Shown in pieces: positions 19,659 through 28,711 of a stretch of DNA of 64,000 nucleotides (its first letter is position 1; each line of letters begins with the position of its first letter). Source of the DNA: Granulosicoccus sp. (lineage in GTDB: Bacteria > Pseudomonadota > Gammaproteobacteria > Granulosicoccales > Granulosicoccaceae). The position numbers and the translations under genes were made by a program. Below the pieces are notes generated by a model that made no database searches, was not told the origin of the DNA, and saw nothing but the letters and a program-made list of their open reading frames with translations. Where the stretch lies: the NCBI GenBank assembly GCA_023300375.1, contig JALZWO010000044.1, forward strand, positions 38,628 to 102,627, read 5' to 3'.

Positions 19659-22205
19659 ATGAATAGGCCTTCCGGAGTACCTGCATTAGACGAACTGACC
19701 AGTCATCACACTGAGTGGCAGGAGAAGGTATCGCCTTTGGGCTGTGAATCAGCTGACCTTCGCCAGTCTATTAAACAGCATTTCTCCAAGACTCTCGGGC
19801 GTTCAATTGACAATGCTTCCGCCCTCTATCTGTACAAGGCCGTTGCGTTAAGCGTTCGTGATCGTTTGATGGAACGTTGGCTCGAAACGCGCAACCTTCA
19901 CGATCTGAGTGCAGGAAGACGCTGCTGCTATTTGTCCATGGAATTTCTGATGGGGCGCTCGCTGGGCAATGCCGTAAACAATATGCAACTCGATGTTGAA
20001 CTTCGTGACGCAATGGCGACGTTGGGTCTAGTAATGGAGGACGTAGAGCAACTGGAACATGATGCAGGTTTAGGCAACGGTGGTCTTGGCAGACTCGCTG
20101 CCTGTTTTCTGGACAGTTGTGCATCTTTGGGGTTGCCCGTTACCGGTTATGGATTGCGATACCGTTATGGAATGTTTCGGCAGTCAATTGATAATGGCTG
20201 GCAAGTAGAACGGCCTGATAACTGGTTGAGCGAGGGGCATATCTGGGAGCTGGAGCGCCCAGAGCTTGCGTGTAAGGTCAAATTTGGTGGCAACGTTGAA
20301 GTGCTGACTGACCTTCAAGGCGGGCTTATTCATCGATGGGTTAATACCGATGATGTTAGGGCTGTGCCTTACGATGTGCCTGTGCCGGGGTACGGTAACG
20401 GCATTGTCAATACGTTGCGTTTATGGGGTTCTGCCGCGACAGATGAGTTTAATCTCAATGAATTCAATGCTGGTGGTTATACCGAATCGGTTGCAGCAAA
20501 AACGGCAGCCGAAAATATCACGATGGTGTTGTACCCCAACGATAGTAGTGAAAACGGCAAGGTGTTGAGATTGCGCCAACAGTATTTTTTGGTTTCAGCC
20601 AGTTTGCAGGACACCTTGCGTGTCTGGCTGATGCGTAACGACTCGTTTAATGGCTTTGCTCAGGCTCATTGCTTTCAACTCAACGATACGCATCCATCGC
20701 TTGCTGTTCCAGAACTCATGCGTTTACTAATGGACTCGCATGGGCTGGGTTGGGATGAAGCTTGGGAAATCACCACAAGTGTCATGGCTTACACAAATCA
20801 CACACTGCTACCAGAAGCACTGGAATGCTGGTCGTTGGGCATGATCGGTGCGTTATTACCTAGGCCCTCAGAAATCATCCATGAAATTAACCGACGCTTT
20901 ATGGAGCAGCTCCAAACACAGCTGTCTGACAACCCAACGGTTCACGCTGAAATGTCTATTATTTCTCGCGATTCAGTACCGGTTGTCCGTATGGCGCATC
21001 TAGCCATTGTGGGTAGTTTTTCAATAAACGGTGTGGCTGCTCTGCATTCCGAGTTGCTAAAAAGTGGTTTGTTCAAGCACTTCAATGCACTATGGCCAGA
21101 GCGCTTCAATAATAAGACCAATGGCGTCACTCAACGTCGATGGATGGCGCATTGCAACCCAGCGCTGGACAAGCTCATTTCACCGGTCGTTGGTGACGAT
21201 TGGGTGTCTAACCCTGATCAACTCGAGCAGTTGATGGGTGTGGCCGATAAGCATGAATTTCAAACGCAGTGGGCAAGCGTCAAGCAAACCAACAAACAAG
21301 CGCTAGTTGAATTAGTTGAACAAAAAACGGGTGTGCAGGTCGATGCAAACATGCTGTTTGACGTTCAGGTAAAGCGTATGCACGAGTACAAGCGTCAGTT
21401 ACTATGCGCTTTGCATGCGGTACATGTGTACCTCGATATAGTAAACCAGACAGGCAATCAAGTACCGCGCTTTATACTTATCGCAGGAAAGGCTGCACCG
21501 GGCTATCACATGGCTAAGGCTATTATTAAATTGATTAATAATATTGCCCATGTGATTAATAATGATGCCCGAGCGCAAGGCAAACTCAAATTGGTTTTTC
21601 TGCCTGACTATAATGTCTCAGCAATGCAGATAATTTGCCCAGCTGCAGATCTTTCTGAACAGATTTCCACAGCGGGAAAAGAGGCCTCTGGAACGGGCAA
21701 TATGAAGTTTATGATGAATGGCGCACTCACTATAGGTACCCTTGATGGCGCTAATGTGGAAATATTGGAAGCAGTCGGCGAGCATAATTTTTTCCAGTTC
21801 GGTCATGATGTCGATCAGGTGGCTGTAGTGCGTCAGAACTATGCCCCTGCCTCATGGATTGCTAACGATAAGCGCCTTCAGGCGATCTTTGAAACCTTTG
21901 ACAGCGGTTTGTTTGATGGGCAGGAAGCTGAACTCATCCGTAGTGTCATTGATGCCGCACGTAGCCCTGATGATCCATGGCTTACGGTTGCTGATTTACC
22001 CGCGTATCTTGATGCACAATATCAGGTGAATAAGGCTTGGCAAGATACAGTGCGTTGGCAACGTATGAGTATCGCCAACACCGCCAACAGTGCACGATTT
22101 TCAACGGACAGAACCATGCACGACTACAACCGTGATATCTGGAAGCTTGAACCCTTAGCGCTGGCTAATAAAGCGCAAAGCATGGGCACGGTGTCGAATC
22201 TATGA
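19659..22205 (+). CDS. glgP: Glycogen/maltodextrin phosphorylase GlgP
   Basis: Pyridoxal-phosphate enzyme that releases glucose-1-phosphate from alpha-1,4-glucan ends. 848 aa, GT35 family, close to the usual 800-830. Key segments are YLSMEFLMGRSLGNAV near residue 90, LGNGGLGRLAACFLDS near 138, and EASGTGNMKFMMNGALTIGT, which holds the PLP lysine. VKRMHEYKRQLL is the active-site loop. The gene overlaps glgX by 4 bases. Together with GlgX it mobilises the glycogen made by the divergent operon. Confidence 0.97.
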   Translation: MNRPSGVPALDELTSHHTEWQEKVSPLGCESADLRQSIKQHFSKTLGRSIDNASALYLYKAVALSVRDRLMERWLETRNLHDLSAGRRCCYLSMEFLMGRSLGNAVNNMQLDVELRDAMATLGLVMEDVEQLEHDAGLGNGGLGRLAACFLDSCASLGLPVTGYGLRYRYGMFRQSIDNGWQVERPDNWLSEGHIWELERPELACKVKFGGNVEVLTDLQGGLIHRWVNTDDVRAVPYDVPVPGYGNGIVNTLRLWGSAATDEFNLNEFNAGGYTESVAAKTAAENITMVLYPNDSSENGKVLRLRQQYFLVSASLQDTLRVWLMRNDSFNGFAQAHCFQLNDTHPSLAVPELMRLLMDSHGLGWDEAWEITTSVMAYTNHTLLPEALECWSLGMIGALLPRPSEIIHEINRRFMEQLQTQLSDNPTVHAEMSIISRDSVPVVRMAHLAIVGSFSINGVAALHSELLKSGLFKHFNALWPERFNNKTNGVTQRRWMAHCNPALDKLISPVVGDDWVSNPDQLEQLMGVADKHEFQTQWASVKQTNKQALVELVEQKTGVQVDANMLFDVQVKRMHEYKRQLLCALHAVHVYLDIVNQTGNQVPRFILIAGKAAPGYHMAKAIIKLINNIAHVINNDARAQGKLKLVFLPDYNVSAMQIICPAADLSEQISTAGKEASGTGNMKFMMNGALTIGTLDGANVEILEAVGEHNFFQFGHDVDQVAVVRQNYAPASWIANDKRLQAIFETFDSGLFDGQEAELIRSVIDAARSPDDPWLTVADLPAYLDAQYQVNKAWQDTVRWQRMSIANTANSARFSTDRTMHDYNRDIWKLEPLALANKAQSMGTVSNL

Positions 22206-24370
22206 GCCAATCGACTGCCTCGCAAGCCTCCTTGCACTCGGGTCGACATTGGCCACTGGGAGCAACCACCTACGCCAGTGGTGTCAACTTCGCGGTGTTT
22301 TCGGCACACGCCACACGTGTAGAGTTGTGTTTGTTTGATAAAGATGGACAACGCGAGCTGCAAAGGCTGGAATTAGTTAACAAGAGTGACGACGTATGGC
22401 ATGGCTTTCTGGCTGATGCGAAACCGGGGCTTATTTACGGATATCGTGTGCACGGGCCTTATGACCCCACGACTGGCCACCGCTTTAATGCCAACAAGTT
22501 GTTGCTCGACCCATACGCACGCAGTTGGCAAGGCAAATACACATGGCATGATGCAAATTTTGGTCATATTCGTGGCCACGTTGATAAAGACCTATCCTTT
22601 GATACACGCGACAGTTCACCATACGTGCTGAAGAGTCGAGTTGTCGAGACACCGCGTAAACCAACCAAGCATTGGTCTGGACACAAATCAGAAATTCCTC
22701 AGCCTCGTGAGCCCATGAGCGATTTGACGATTTACGAAGGTCATGTAAAAGGACTCACCGCAAGTCTGAGTGGGGTGTCTGCAGCGAATCGCGGCACTTA
22801 TCGAGGGTTGTCATCAAAAGCCTTTATTTCGCATTTGCAAAATCTCGGTGTCAACACGCTTGAGCTTTTGCCCATTCACGGTTTTGTGGATGATGAATTT
22901 CTCGTTGAAAAAGAGTTGGTGAACTATTGGGGTTATCAGAGCTTGGGATTCTTTTTGGCAGAATCTCGCTATGCCTCATCAGACAATGCAACATTAGAAC
23001 TTAAAGAGGCTATTGCGAAACTGCATAAGGCTGACATAAAGGTGTTGCTAGATGTCGTGTATAACCATACAGGTGAGGGCAATGAAATGGGGCCAACCTT
23101 GTGTTACAGAGGCCTAGATAACATGTCTTATTATAGGCTTGCCAGAAATCCAAGATTCTATGTTAACGATAGCGGCACTGGCAATACCCTTGCTGCCGAA
23201 CACCCCAGAGTGATGCAGATGATCATTGACAGTCTGCGGCTCTGGGTTAACGAACTCGCGGTAGACGGATTCCGTTTCGACTTGGCTAGTATTCTTGGCC
23301 GTGAGTCGTATGGTTTTGATCGTCGTGCAGGTTTTTTTGATGCCATTGCTCAGGACCCCGATTTAGCTGAAACATACCTTATCGCCGAGCCGTGGGATAT
23401 TGGTCCTGGTGGTTATCAGCTGGGTCAGTACCCTGGGCGTTGGGGTGAATGGAATGATCAGTTTCGGGATACTGTGCGTCGATTCTGGAACACCGATGCC
23501 GATTTGCTGCACGAGTTTTCTGACCGTTTATTGGGAAGTAGTTCATTATTTGAATGGCAGAAGCGTCCACCAGCGGCAAGCGTTAACTTTATAACCGCAC
23601 ATGACGGTTTTACGCTTCGCGACTGCGTCAGTTATGCCTATAAACACAATGAGGCGAACGGTGAGGACAATCGTGACGGGCATGGCACTAATCACTCCAA
23701 TAATCACGGTGTTGAGGGCGAAAGTGATGACCCCCAAATCACTGAATTGCGATTACAGCAGCAACGTAATCTGCTGTGTTCCTTGTTTCTTTCGCAAGGC
23801 ACGCCCATGCTGTTGGCTGGCGACGAACGCAACCGCACGCAAAAAGGCAACAACAATGCCTACTGTCAAGATAACGAACTGACTTGGATAAACTGGCATA
23901 GTCAGGCGCAAGCAAATGAACTACAAGCATTCACAAAGCGTCTGATAGAATTTAGGAAAAATCAGAGGGTATTACGCAGACCTTGGTACCTACATGGGAA
24001 GCACCTTTCGGCCTCTACAGGATTGCCGGATGTCAGCTGGCTCAACATCGGAGCCACCCAAATGAGTGAGGCAGACTGGCACAGCCCGGGTGGGGGGTTC
24101 GTTGCATTACAGCTGATGGGTGATGCTTTGCCAGAGTCTGTCACGGTTGAGCCTTCAGATTCGCTGCTGTTGTTATTTAATGCAGGACAAAACACGGTGG
24201 AATTTCCTCTGCAATCTGAACACCTCGCACAAGGGAAATGGTGTGTGGAGATTGATTCGACGGTATCAACAGGGGTGTCTGAAGACAATATTTCAGCAAA
24301 ATCTGTTACGGCTACCGGCTTTGTCGCCATTAAAGAGAGGTCTGTAATAGTGCTTTCACTACAAATATAG
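22202..24370 (+). CDS. glgX: Glycogen debranching enzyme GlgX
   Basis: Isoamylase-type GH13 enzyme that hydrolyses alpha-1,6 branches left on phosphorylase limit dextrin. 722 aa, full length. A CBM48-type N-domain (GATTYASGVNFAVFSAHATRVE) precedes the barrel. Catalytic motifs are DVVYNHTGEG, VDGFRFDLASILGRE (nucleophile Asp), YLIAEPWDIGPGGYQLG (Glu) and FITAHDGFTLRD. Start overlaps the glgP stop by 4 bases (ATGA), indicating translational coupling. Confidence 0.96.
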   Translation: MSQSTASQASLHSGRHWPLGATTYASGVNFAVFSAHATRVELCLFDKDGQRELQRLELVNKSDDVWHGFLADAKPGLIYGYRVHGPYDPTTGHRFNANKLLLDPYARSWQGKYTWHDANFGHIRGHVDKDLSFDTRDSSPYVLKSRVVETPRKPTKHWSGHKSEIPQPREPMSDLTIYEGHVKGLTASLSGVSAANRGTYRGLSSKAFISHLQNLGVNTLELLPIHGFVDDEFLVEKELVNYWGYQSLGFFLAESRYASSDNATLELKEAIAKLHKADIKVLLDVVYNHTGEGNEMGPTLCYRGLDNMSYYRLARNPRFYVNDSGTGNTLAAEHPRVMQMIIDSLRLWVNELAVDGFRFDLASILGRESYGFDRRAGFFDAIAQDPDLAETYLIAEPWDIGPGGYQLGQYPGRWGEWNDQFRDTVRRFWNTDADLLHEFSDRLLGSSSLFEWQKRPPAASVNFITAHDGFTLRDCVSYAYKHNEANGEDNRDGHGTNHSNNHGVEGESDDPQITELRLQQQRNLLCSLFLSQGTPMLLAGDERNRTQKGNNNAYCQDNELTWINWHSQAQANELQAFTKRLIEFRKNQRVLRRPWYLHGKHLSASTGLPDVSWLNIGATQMSEADWHSPGGGFVALQLMGDALPESVTVEPSDSLLLLFNAGQNTVEFPLQSEHLAQGKWCVEIDSTVSTGVSEDNISAKSVTATGFVAIKERSVIVLSLQI

Positions 24371-24443
24371 CTTGTCTTGTTTTGAGCCGTTATACTTTGG
24401 ACGAACAACCGCTACTGGATCACTGAGGCACAAAGGAACAGCC

Positions 24444-25157
24444 ATGAAATCAAGCTTGCCCGCGGCGCATCTTTTGCGTCAATTTTTACTGTTTGCGCTC
24501 GTTGTGGTGTTTCTGCTCACTATGGTTAGAGCGTCGTATGCTTTGTGGCATTTTCCAGCGCTGGAGCAAACAAATGCATTCCTCCCTCTGTTTCTGCAAG
24601 GTTTGCGTTTTGACTTGTCGCTGTTGGGTCTGATCTGTATTGTGCCTGCGGTGCTAGGTTCATTCCTCTCTATGTTTAAACCTACGCGCGGGATTGCGAA
24701 ATGGTTTATCAGTTGTTTTCTGTTCGGAGGTCTTATTCTGATTCTTCTATCAGAGCTTGTGACCCCATGGTTTCTTGAGAATATGGGCGTTCGGCCGGAC
24801 CTGGATTTACTACTATCTGTTGAATCACCTATTCAAACGGTGAAGGATCTCTTCGCCAATCAGCTTATACCGGCTGTGATCGCACTAGTACTCTGCGCAC
24901 TGATTCTTCTTGCTTATCTGGCCAGAATGGAGCTGAGCCGGTTTTTACGCTTTCCGTTAAGCAAGAGCGGCGGACTGCTAGTGCTATTGGTAGGGGGGGG
25001 GCTGAGTGCGCTGGCCATCAGGTCCAAGCTGGATTTCACCGCCGCAGCCATGGGGCCAAACGATGCACAAATCAGTACAGACACGACAGTCAACGAAATC
25101 GCCATGAATAGTGCCTACAAGATTCTATATTCTATAGCCGCGCCGTTTTTGAACTAA
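24444..25157 (+). CDS. Orphan membrane domain resembling the N-terminus of LTA-synthase/MdoB-type sulfatase-fold transferases
   Basis: 237-aa integral membrane protein with about five hydrophobic segments. The pattern RFDLSLLGL, LVTPWFLENMGVRPD and the terminal TTVNEIAMNSAYKILYSIAAPF is what is seen in the membrane part of the LtaS/OpgB phosphoglycerol or phosphoethanolamine transferase family, just before the catalytic domain. No sulfatase-fold catalytic domain follows: the frame stops at 25157 and a new gene begins 39 bases later. The start chosen is the ATG at 24444 behind AAGGAACAGCC; the frame is open back to a TTG at 24372. It is 73 bases behind glgX and is either a truncated remnant or a stand-alone membrane protein. 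Confidence 0.55.
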   Translation: MKSSLPAAHLLRQFLLFALVVVFLLTMVRASYALWHFPALEQTNAFLPLFLQGLRFDLSLLGLICIVPAVLGSFLSMFKPTRGIAKWFISCFLFGGLILILLSELVTPWFLENMGVRPDLDLLLSVESPIQTVKDLFANQLIPAVIALVLCALILLAYLARMELSRFLRFPLSKSGGLLVLLVGGGLSALAIRSKLDFTAAAMGPNDAQISTDTTVNEIAMNSAYKILYSIAAPFLN

Positions 25158-25196
25158 TCTGAACCTTAACGGGTGTTAAACCCACTGGAGAATTGC

Positions 25197-25487
25197 ATGC
25201 CAAAAGCCTATTGGATCGCGCACGTGGATGTTACCGATGAAGAGCATTACCCTGAGTACTTGAAGGCTGGGGCTCCTGTTTATGAAAAATATGGCGCCAA
25301 GTTTGTTGTACGAGGTGGCCGTCATCAGGCAATGGAAGGCAACGTGCGATCGCGCCATGTGGTTGTGGAATACAAAGACTACGACACCGCCTTAGCGGCA
25401 TACAATAGCGAAGAGTATCAGCTAGCGAAATCGCTTCGTAACAAGTTTGCCAATTCGGAATTTCTTATTGTTGAAGGTGCTGACTAG
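25197..25487 (+). CDS. DUF1330 domain protein
   Basis: 96-aa small cytoplasmic protein of the DUF1330 family (dimeric alpha-beta barrel). It begins MPKAYWIAHVDVTDEEHYPEYLK and contains FVVRGGRHQAMEG and RHVVVEYKDYDTALAAYNSEEYQ, the family hallmarks. The ATG at 25197 follows a GGAG at 25187-25190; a longer frame from 25173 lacks a suitable signal. Family function is not established. Its position, 39 bases after the orphan membrane protein, suggests co-transcription. Confidence 0.85.
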   Translation: MPKAYWIAHVDVTDEEHYPEYLKAGAPVYEKYGAKFVVRGGRHQAMEGNVRSRHVVVEYKDYDTALAAYNSEEYQLAKSLRNKFANSEFLIVEGAD

Positions 25488-25513
25488 CCTTTGAAATGGC
25501 TGTTGGATGGCCA

Positions 25514-25555
25514 TTAAGTTAGCTGGCTTGCTTACACACTAACCAGTTAACTTAA
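25514..25555. terminator. Long imperfect hairpin after the DUF1330 gene
   Basis: Inverted repeat TTAAGTTAGCTGG / CCAGTTAACTTAA, 13-base arms with one mismatch and a 16-base loop, 26 bases after the DUF1330 stop. It is AT-rich with no trailing T-run, so termination is possible but not certain. Confidence 0.4.
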
Positions 25556-25637
25556 CGGTTTACAGGTTCACAACAACCTGTTGATGGTGCAAATTTTGCG
25601 ATAGTGAAATACAACAATCTTCGCTGGGACACCGCGG

Positions 25638-27470
25638 GTGTCAAAACTATCCAACTCTGATTTTTGTCTACGCCGAACGACTGGGTACTGGTCTTCGGTA
25701 GGCAGTAGTGAGTGCTTCAGAGGTTACTGGGCAGTCGTACTACCGCTGTGTGTGTTGTTTCTTGGTTTATTGACGACTTTTGAAGTCAGTCGGTCTATTC
25801 AAACGAAGCGTGAGAAGCTTGAGGCATTTGAATTCGAGCACAGTGTTCAGGATCTAACCACGCTTTATTCCACCATTTTGCGTCAGTATGAATCTTTGCT
25901 GGTGACTGTACGTGGGCTCTACATATCCTCGGACAACGTCTCCCGTGTTGAATTCGATGACTTTATATCATCCATAGATCTCACCCATAATTTTCCCGCA
26001 GCTAAGGGTGTAGCATGGCATCCCCATGTACTTGCTGGAGATGTGTCTCGGTTTGAAGCTATGGTTGCGGCTGATGACTCCCTGAATAACGAGGGGTATC
26101 CCGACTTTCACATTAAACCGGAATCAGAAAATTTTGAACATTTCCCTGTTGCTTACGCGGCTCCCAAAGGAAATCTTAATAAGCTATTGGGCTACGATTT
26201 AGTACCCAGTGAGCCCCGATATACGGCAGTTTTAAAATCCAGGGATAGTGGCAAATCGTGGGGTACTGCACCTATCGAACTTATGGATATGAAGGGCCAA
26301 GCGAATTCGACTGGGTTTTTAATCGTCCTTGCTGTATTCAATAAGTCGAATTCAAACACGACAGGGGATGAAAGAGGTCATTTCAAAGGGGTGTTATCGG
26401 CTACTTTTCAAGCAAGCACCCTGCTCGATAACGAAAGGACTGAACATCTTAATGCGCTTCGAGTTTATGACGTTACTGATGCTGAACGCAGCTTGCTGTT
26501 CAGCTCGGGACAAGAACAAGCTGAACACAGGTCGATGACAAGTCGCATCACGATCGCCGGGCGTATTTGGGAATTCAAGTTTTCCAAGGGTATGGCCCAT
26601 ATTCCGGTTTGGTTTAGATTTTCAGTCAATTCAATAGCTGCCTTTTCAGGTCTATTTATTAGTCTTTTATTGTCCCTGTTAACCTATGTGCTTATGATGT
26701 CGCGAAACCGCGCCATGGCTCTTGCGACATCACTGACACAAGATTTGCAACGGGTCAATGATGATTTGACTCGCTCGAATCACGATCTTGGTCAGTTTGC
26801 TTATGTGGCATCTCACGACTTGCAGACCCCTGTTCGCAATGTTCAGTCAACAATAATATTACTAGAAGACGCGCTCGACAGATTGGATAGACCTTCTGCA
26901 AATCGCTATTTGAATCACTTGCGAAAATCAGCGTCTCATATGCAGAATTTTATTGGCGACCTTTTAATGTACGCACAAGCTGAGAAATCAGAACTTATTC
27001 TTGAACCGATTGACTTGAATAAGGTTCTTCGCGAAGTTCTGGAAACATTGAAATTCAAAATCGATGAAACTGAGGCAGTTGTAGAGGTGGCGAGTTTGCC
27101 GCAAATACGTGGAGATTCCGTTCAACTTCAACGTTTATTCACCAATTTGTTAAACAACGCTATTAAGTACCGTGACTTGATTCGACGACCATTGGTTGTT
27201 GTCAGTGTCGAGAGCGTGGATGGGCATTGGGCAATTCGTGTCGAAGACAATGGTATTGGTATAGAGCCTGAGCATCAAGCTCGAGTACTTGAACCTTTTC
27301 AGCGGCTACATCGGCATGATGATATTGCGGGATCGGGTTTGGGTTTAAATATTTGTAGTGAAATAATGGTCAAACACGAAGGGCACTTCCAGCTAGAGTC
27401 TGAATTTGGCAAGGGTACTGTTTGTATTTTACTTTTTAAGCCCTTGGCAGTGTTGCAGCAGGCAGCTTAG
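25638..27470 (+). CDS. Membrane sensor histidine kinase with CHASE domain
   Basis: 610-aa inner-membrane sensor kinase. A first membrane segment lies near residues 30-48. A periplasmic CHASE-type ligand domain follows (residues about 60-310, with FPAAKGVAWHPHV and the IELMDMKGQANSTGFLIVLAVF core), then a second membrane segment near 330-352. The HisKA box ASHDLQTPVRN carries the phospho-accepting H393. The HATPase domain has NNAIKY (N), DNGIGI (G1) and GSGLGL (G2). No receiver domain is attached and no response regulator gene is next to it. The start is a GTG at 25638. Bacterial CHASE kinases often sense small organic ligands; the ligand here is unknown. Confidence 0.88.
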   Translation: MSKLSNSDFCLRRTTGYWSSVGSSECFRGYWAVVLPLCVLFLGLLTTFEVSRSIQTKREKLEAFEFEHSVQDLTTLYSTILRQYESLLVTVRGLYISSDNVSRVEFDDFISSIDLTHNFPAAKGVAWHPHVLAGDVSRFEAMVAADDSLNNEGYPDFHIKPESENFEHFPVAYAAPKGNLNKLLGYDLVPSEPRYTAVLKSRDSGKSWGTAPIELMDMKGQANSTGFLIVLAVFNKSNSNTTGDERGHFKGVLSATFQASTLLDNERTEHLNALRVYDVTDAERSLLFSSGQEQAEHRSMTSRITIAGRIWEFKFSKGMAHIPVWFRFSVNSIAAFSGLFISLLLSLLTYVLMMSRNRAMALATSLTQDLQRVNDDLTRSNHDLGQFAYVASHDLQTPVRNVQSTIILLEDALDRLDRPSANRYLNHLRKSASHMQNFIGDLLMYAQAEKSELILEPIDLNKVLREVLETLKFKIDETEAVVEVASLPQIRGDSVQLQRLFTNLLNNAIKYRDLIRRPLVVVSVESVDGHWAIRVEDNGIGIEPEHQARVLEPFQRLHRHDDIAGSGLGLNICSEIMVKHEGHFQLESEFGKGTVCILLFKPLAVLQQAA

Positions 27471-27481
27471 TTAAATCAGCA

Positions 27482-28375
27482 TTAGCCACATGATTCGCTT
27501 TGAGTATATGCCCGAACGTAATCAACATCAAATTGTGCAGGGAACTCGGTGCTGGCATCTGGTGGTCCTGGCCATGTACCGCCTACCGCTAAGTTGAGTA
27601 GGAAATGCACTGGGCGAGTAAAGTCGGCAGGTGTTGGATGTGCTGCTTTCCACTTACCATCCAGATACCAGTTAACAGAATTTTCCGTCCAGACGGCGGT
27701 GTAAGTGTGAAAATCATCGCTCAACGAAACGGATTCGGTGTGATCGTATGGATGGGATGTCAGTTCGCCAGTTTGATTTGTATGCAAGGTAGTGTGGTAA
27801 ACATTGGGCTGATGCCCCAGATATTCCATCACATCCAATTCTGGCAAAACCGCTATGCCCTCGGGCCAGGTATCAAAGCTTGGCAGCAACCAAAATGCTG
27901 ACCATAGACCCTGACCCTCAGGAACTTCTGCTCGAACTTCAAATCGGCCATGCATTTGCGAAAAACTTTTTTCAGTGGTTAATACACCTGACACATAAGG
28001 TTGCCCTTGAGCCAGTGCACGTAGTTCGCGTGGCAATGGTGAAGCGGTGATCGACAGCACACTGTCGTTGATTGAAAATGGCGACACACCATGAATGTTT
28101 GGATCAATGTAGTACTGCTGCTCGTTATTGATGATGACATCGCGAGGCCAGATATATTGAGTACGCCATACTCCGGGTGTCGTACTTGTCCCAGTTTCGT
28201 CCCAAAGAGAGAGCTCATCAAAATCATCTTCAAAACTGATGTTCCAACAAGCATCGTTGAGTGTTGCGGGTCCACGAATAGACTCTTGCGCCATGACACC
28301 GTACGTCATGGCAACTACCACTAAAGGCGTTAAAACCAGAGCCTGACGAGCTATTGTTGATGTGCGTTTAATCAT
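27482..28375 (-). CDS. Secreted glycoside hydrolase family 16 beta-glucanase
   Basis: 297-aa exported endo-beta-glucanase. A signal peptide ends near residue 30 (VMAQES). The GH16 catalytic motif ExDxxE is present in VLPELDVMEYLGHQP, with WPRDVIIN, GQGLWSAFWLLPS and WYLDGKW also typical. The inserted-Met form of the motif (ELDVMEY, beta-bulge) is the one found in laminarinases and agarase/carrageenase-like enzymes, so beta-1,3-glucan (laminarin) is the best guess. No carbohydrate-binding module is attached. It is convergent with the CHASE kinase, with only 11 bases between stops. Confidence 0.85.
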   Translation of the reverse strand: MIKRTSTIARQALVLTPLVVVAMTYGVMAQESIRGPATLNDACWNISFEDDFDELSLWDETGTSTTPGVWRTQYIWPRDVIINNEQQYYIDPNIHGVSPFSINDSVLSITASPLPRELRALAQGQPYVSGVLTTEKSFSQMHGRFEVRAEVPEGQGLWSAFWLLPSFDTWPEGIAVLPELDVMEYLGHQPNVYHTTLHTNQTGELTSHPYDHTESVSLSDDFHTYTAVWTENSVNWYLDGKWKAAHPTPADFTRPVHFLLNLAVGGTWPGPPDASTEFPAQFDVDYVRAYTQSESCG

Positions 28376-28521
28376 TTCGTTGAGTGCCGTGTCTGAAAGA
28401 TTTTGCGATTAAGGCAGTGTATGGGCTAGTGGTGCTGACTTAAAGCAAGTTATTTCCGCCTTGACGACAAGCCCCACATTTCGTTCTTTACACAACACGT
28501 CATTTTCGTATCTACGATGTC

Positions 28522-28541
28522 ATTCCCGCGCAGGCGGGAAT
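28522..28541. repeat. ATTCCC-N8-GGGAAT (dRS3-like) repeat copy 1
   Basis: Exact match to the ATTCCC-N8-GGGAAT form of the neisserial dRS3-type repeat, with core GCGCAGGC. The inner bases extend the dyad, so the element folds as a hairpin. Confidence 0.75.
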
Positions 28542-28562
28542 TCAAAGGCGTAAAACAGTGGG

Positions 28563-28582
28563 ATTCCCACCTTCGTGGGAAT
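28563..28582. repeat. ATTCCC-N8-GGGAAT (dRS3-like) repeat copy 2
   Basis: Second exact ATTCCC-N8-GGGAAT element, core ACCTTCGT, 41 bases from copy 1. Its right end (GGGAATGACGAA) runs directly into the first unit of the 19-bp tandem array. Confidence 0.75.
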
Positions 28583-28693
28583 GACGAACTTACGCGGGAG
28601 TGACGAATCCACGTGGGAATGACTAGGCTATGTGGAAATGACGAATCCACGTGAAATTGACTAATCTATGTGGAAGTAACGAACCTAGCTGGG
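28580..28693. repeat. Degenerate 19-bp tandem array, six units
   Basis: Six consecutive 19-base units with consensus near AATGACGAATCCACGTGGG: 28580-28598, 28599-28617, 28618-28636, 28637-28655, 28656-28674 and 28675-28693. Units 2 and 4 are nearly the same, and so are units 3 and 5, which implies a 38-bp higher-order period. There are no spacers, so it is not CRISPR. Confidence 0.8.
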
Positions 28694-28711
28694 AATAGTG
28701 ATCAACTAGGC

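Larger units (their letters stand above)
28376..28711. repeat. Repeat-rich intergenic region
   Basis: This 336-bp gap holds no credible gene. It contains two ATTCCC-N8-GGGAAT elements (28522-28541 and 28563-28582) followed directly by a decaying tandem array of 19-bp units (28580-28693), each annotated separately. The left 145 bases next to the GH16 gene should hold its promoter; I see no clear promoter elements there. Confidence 0.8.

Noticed and set aside
28580..28693. Possible CRISPR array
   Set aside because: Units are contiguous 19-mers without unique spacers and no cas genes are nearby; it is a tandem repeat.
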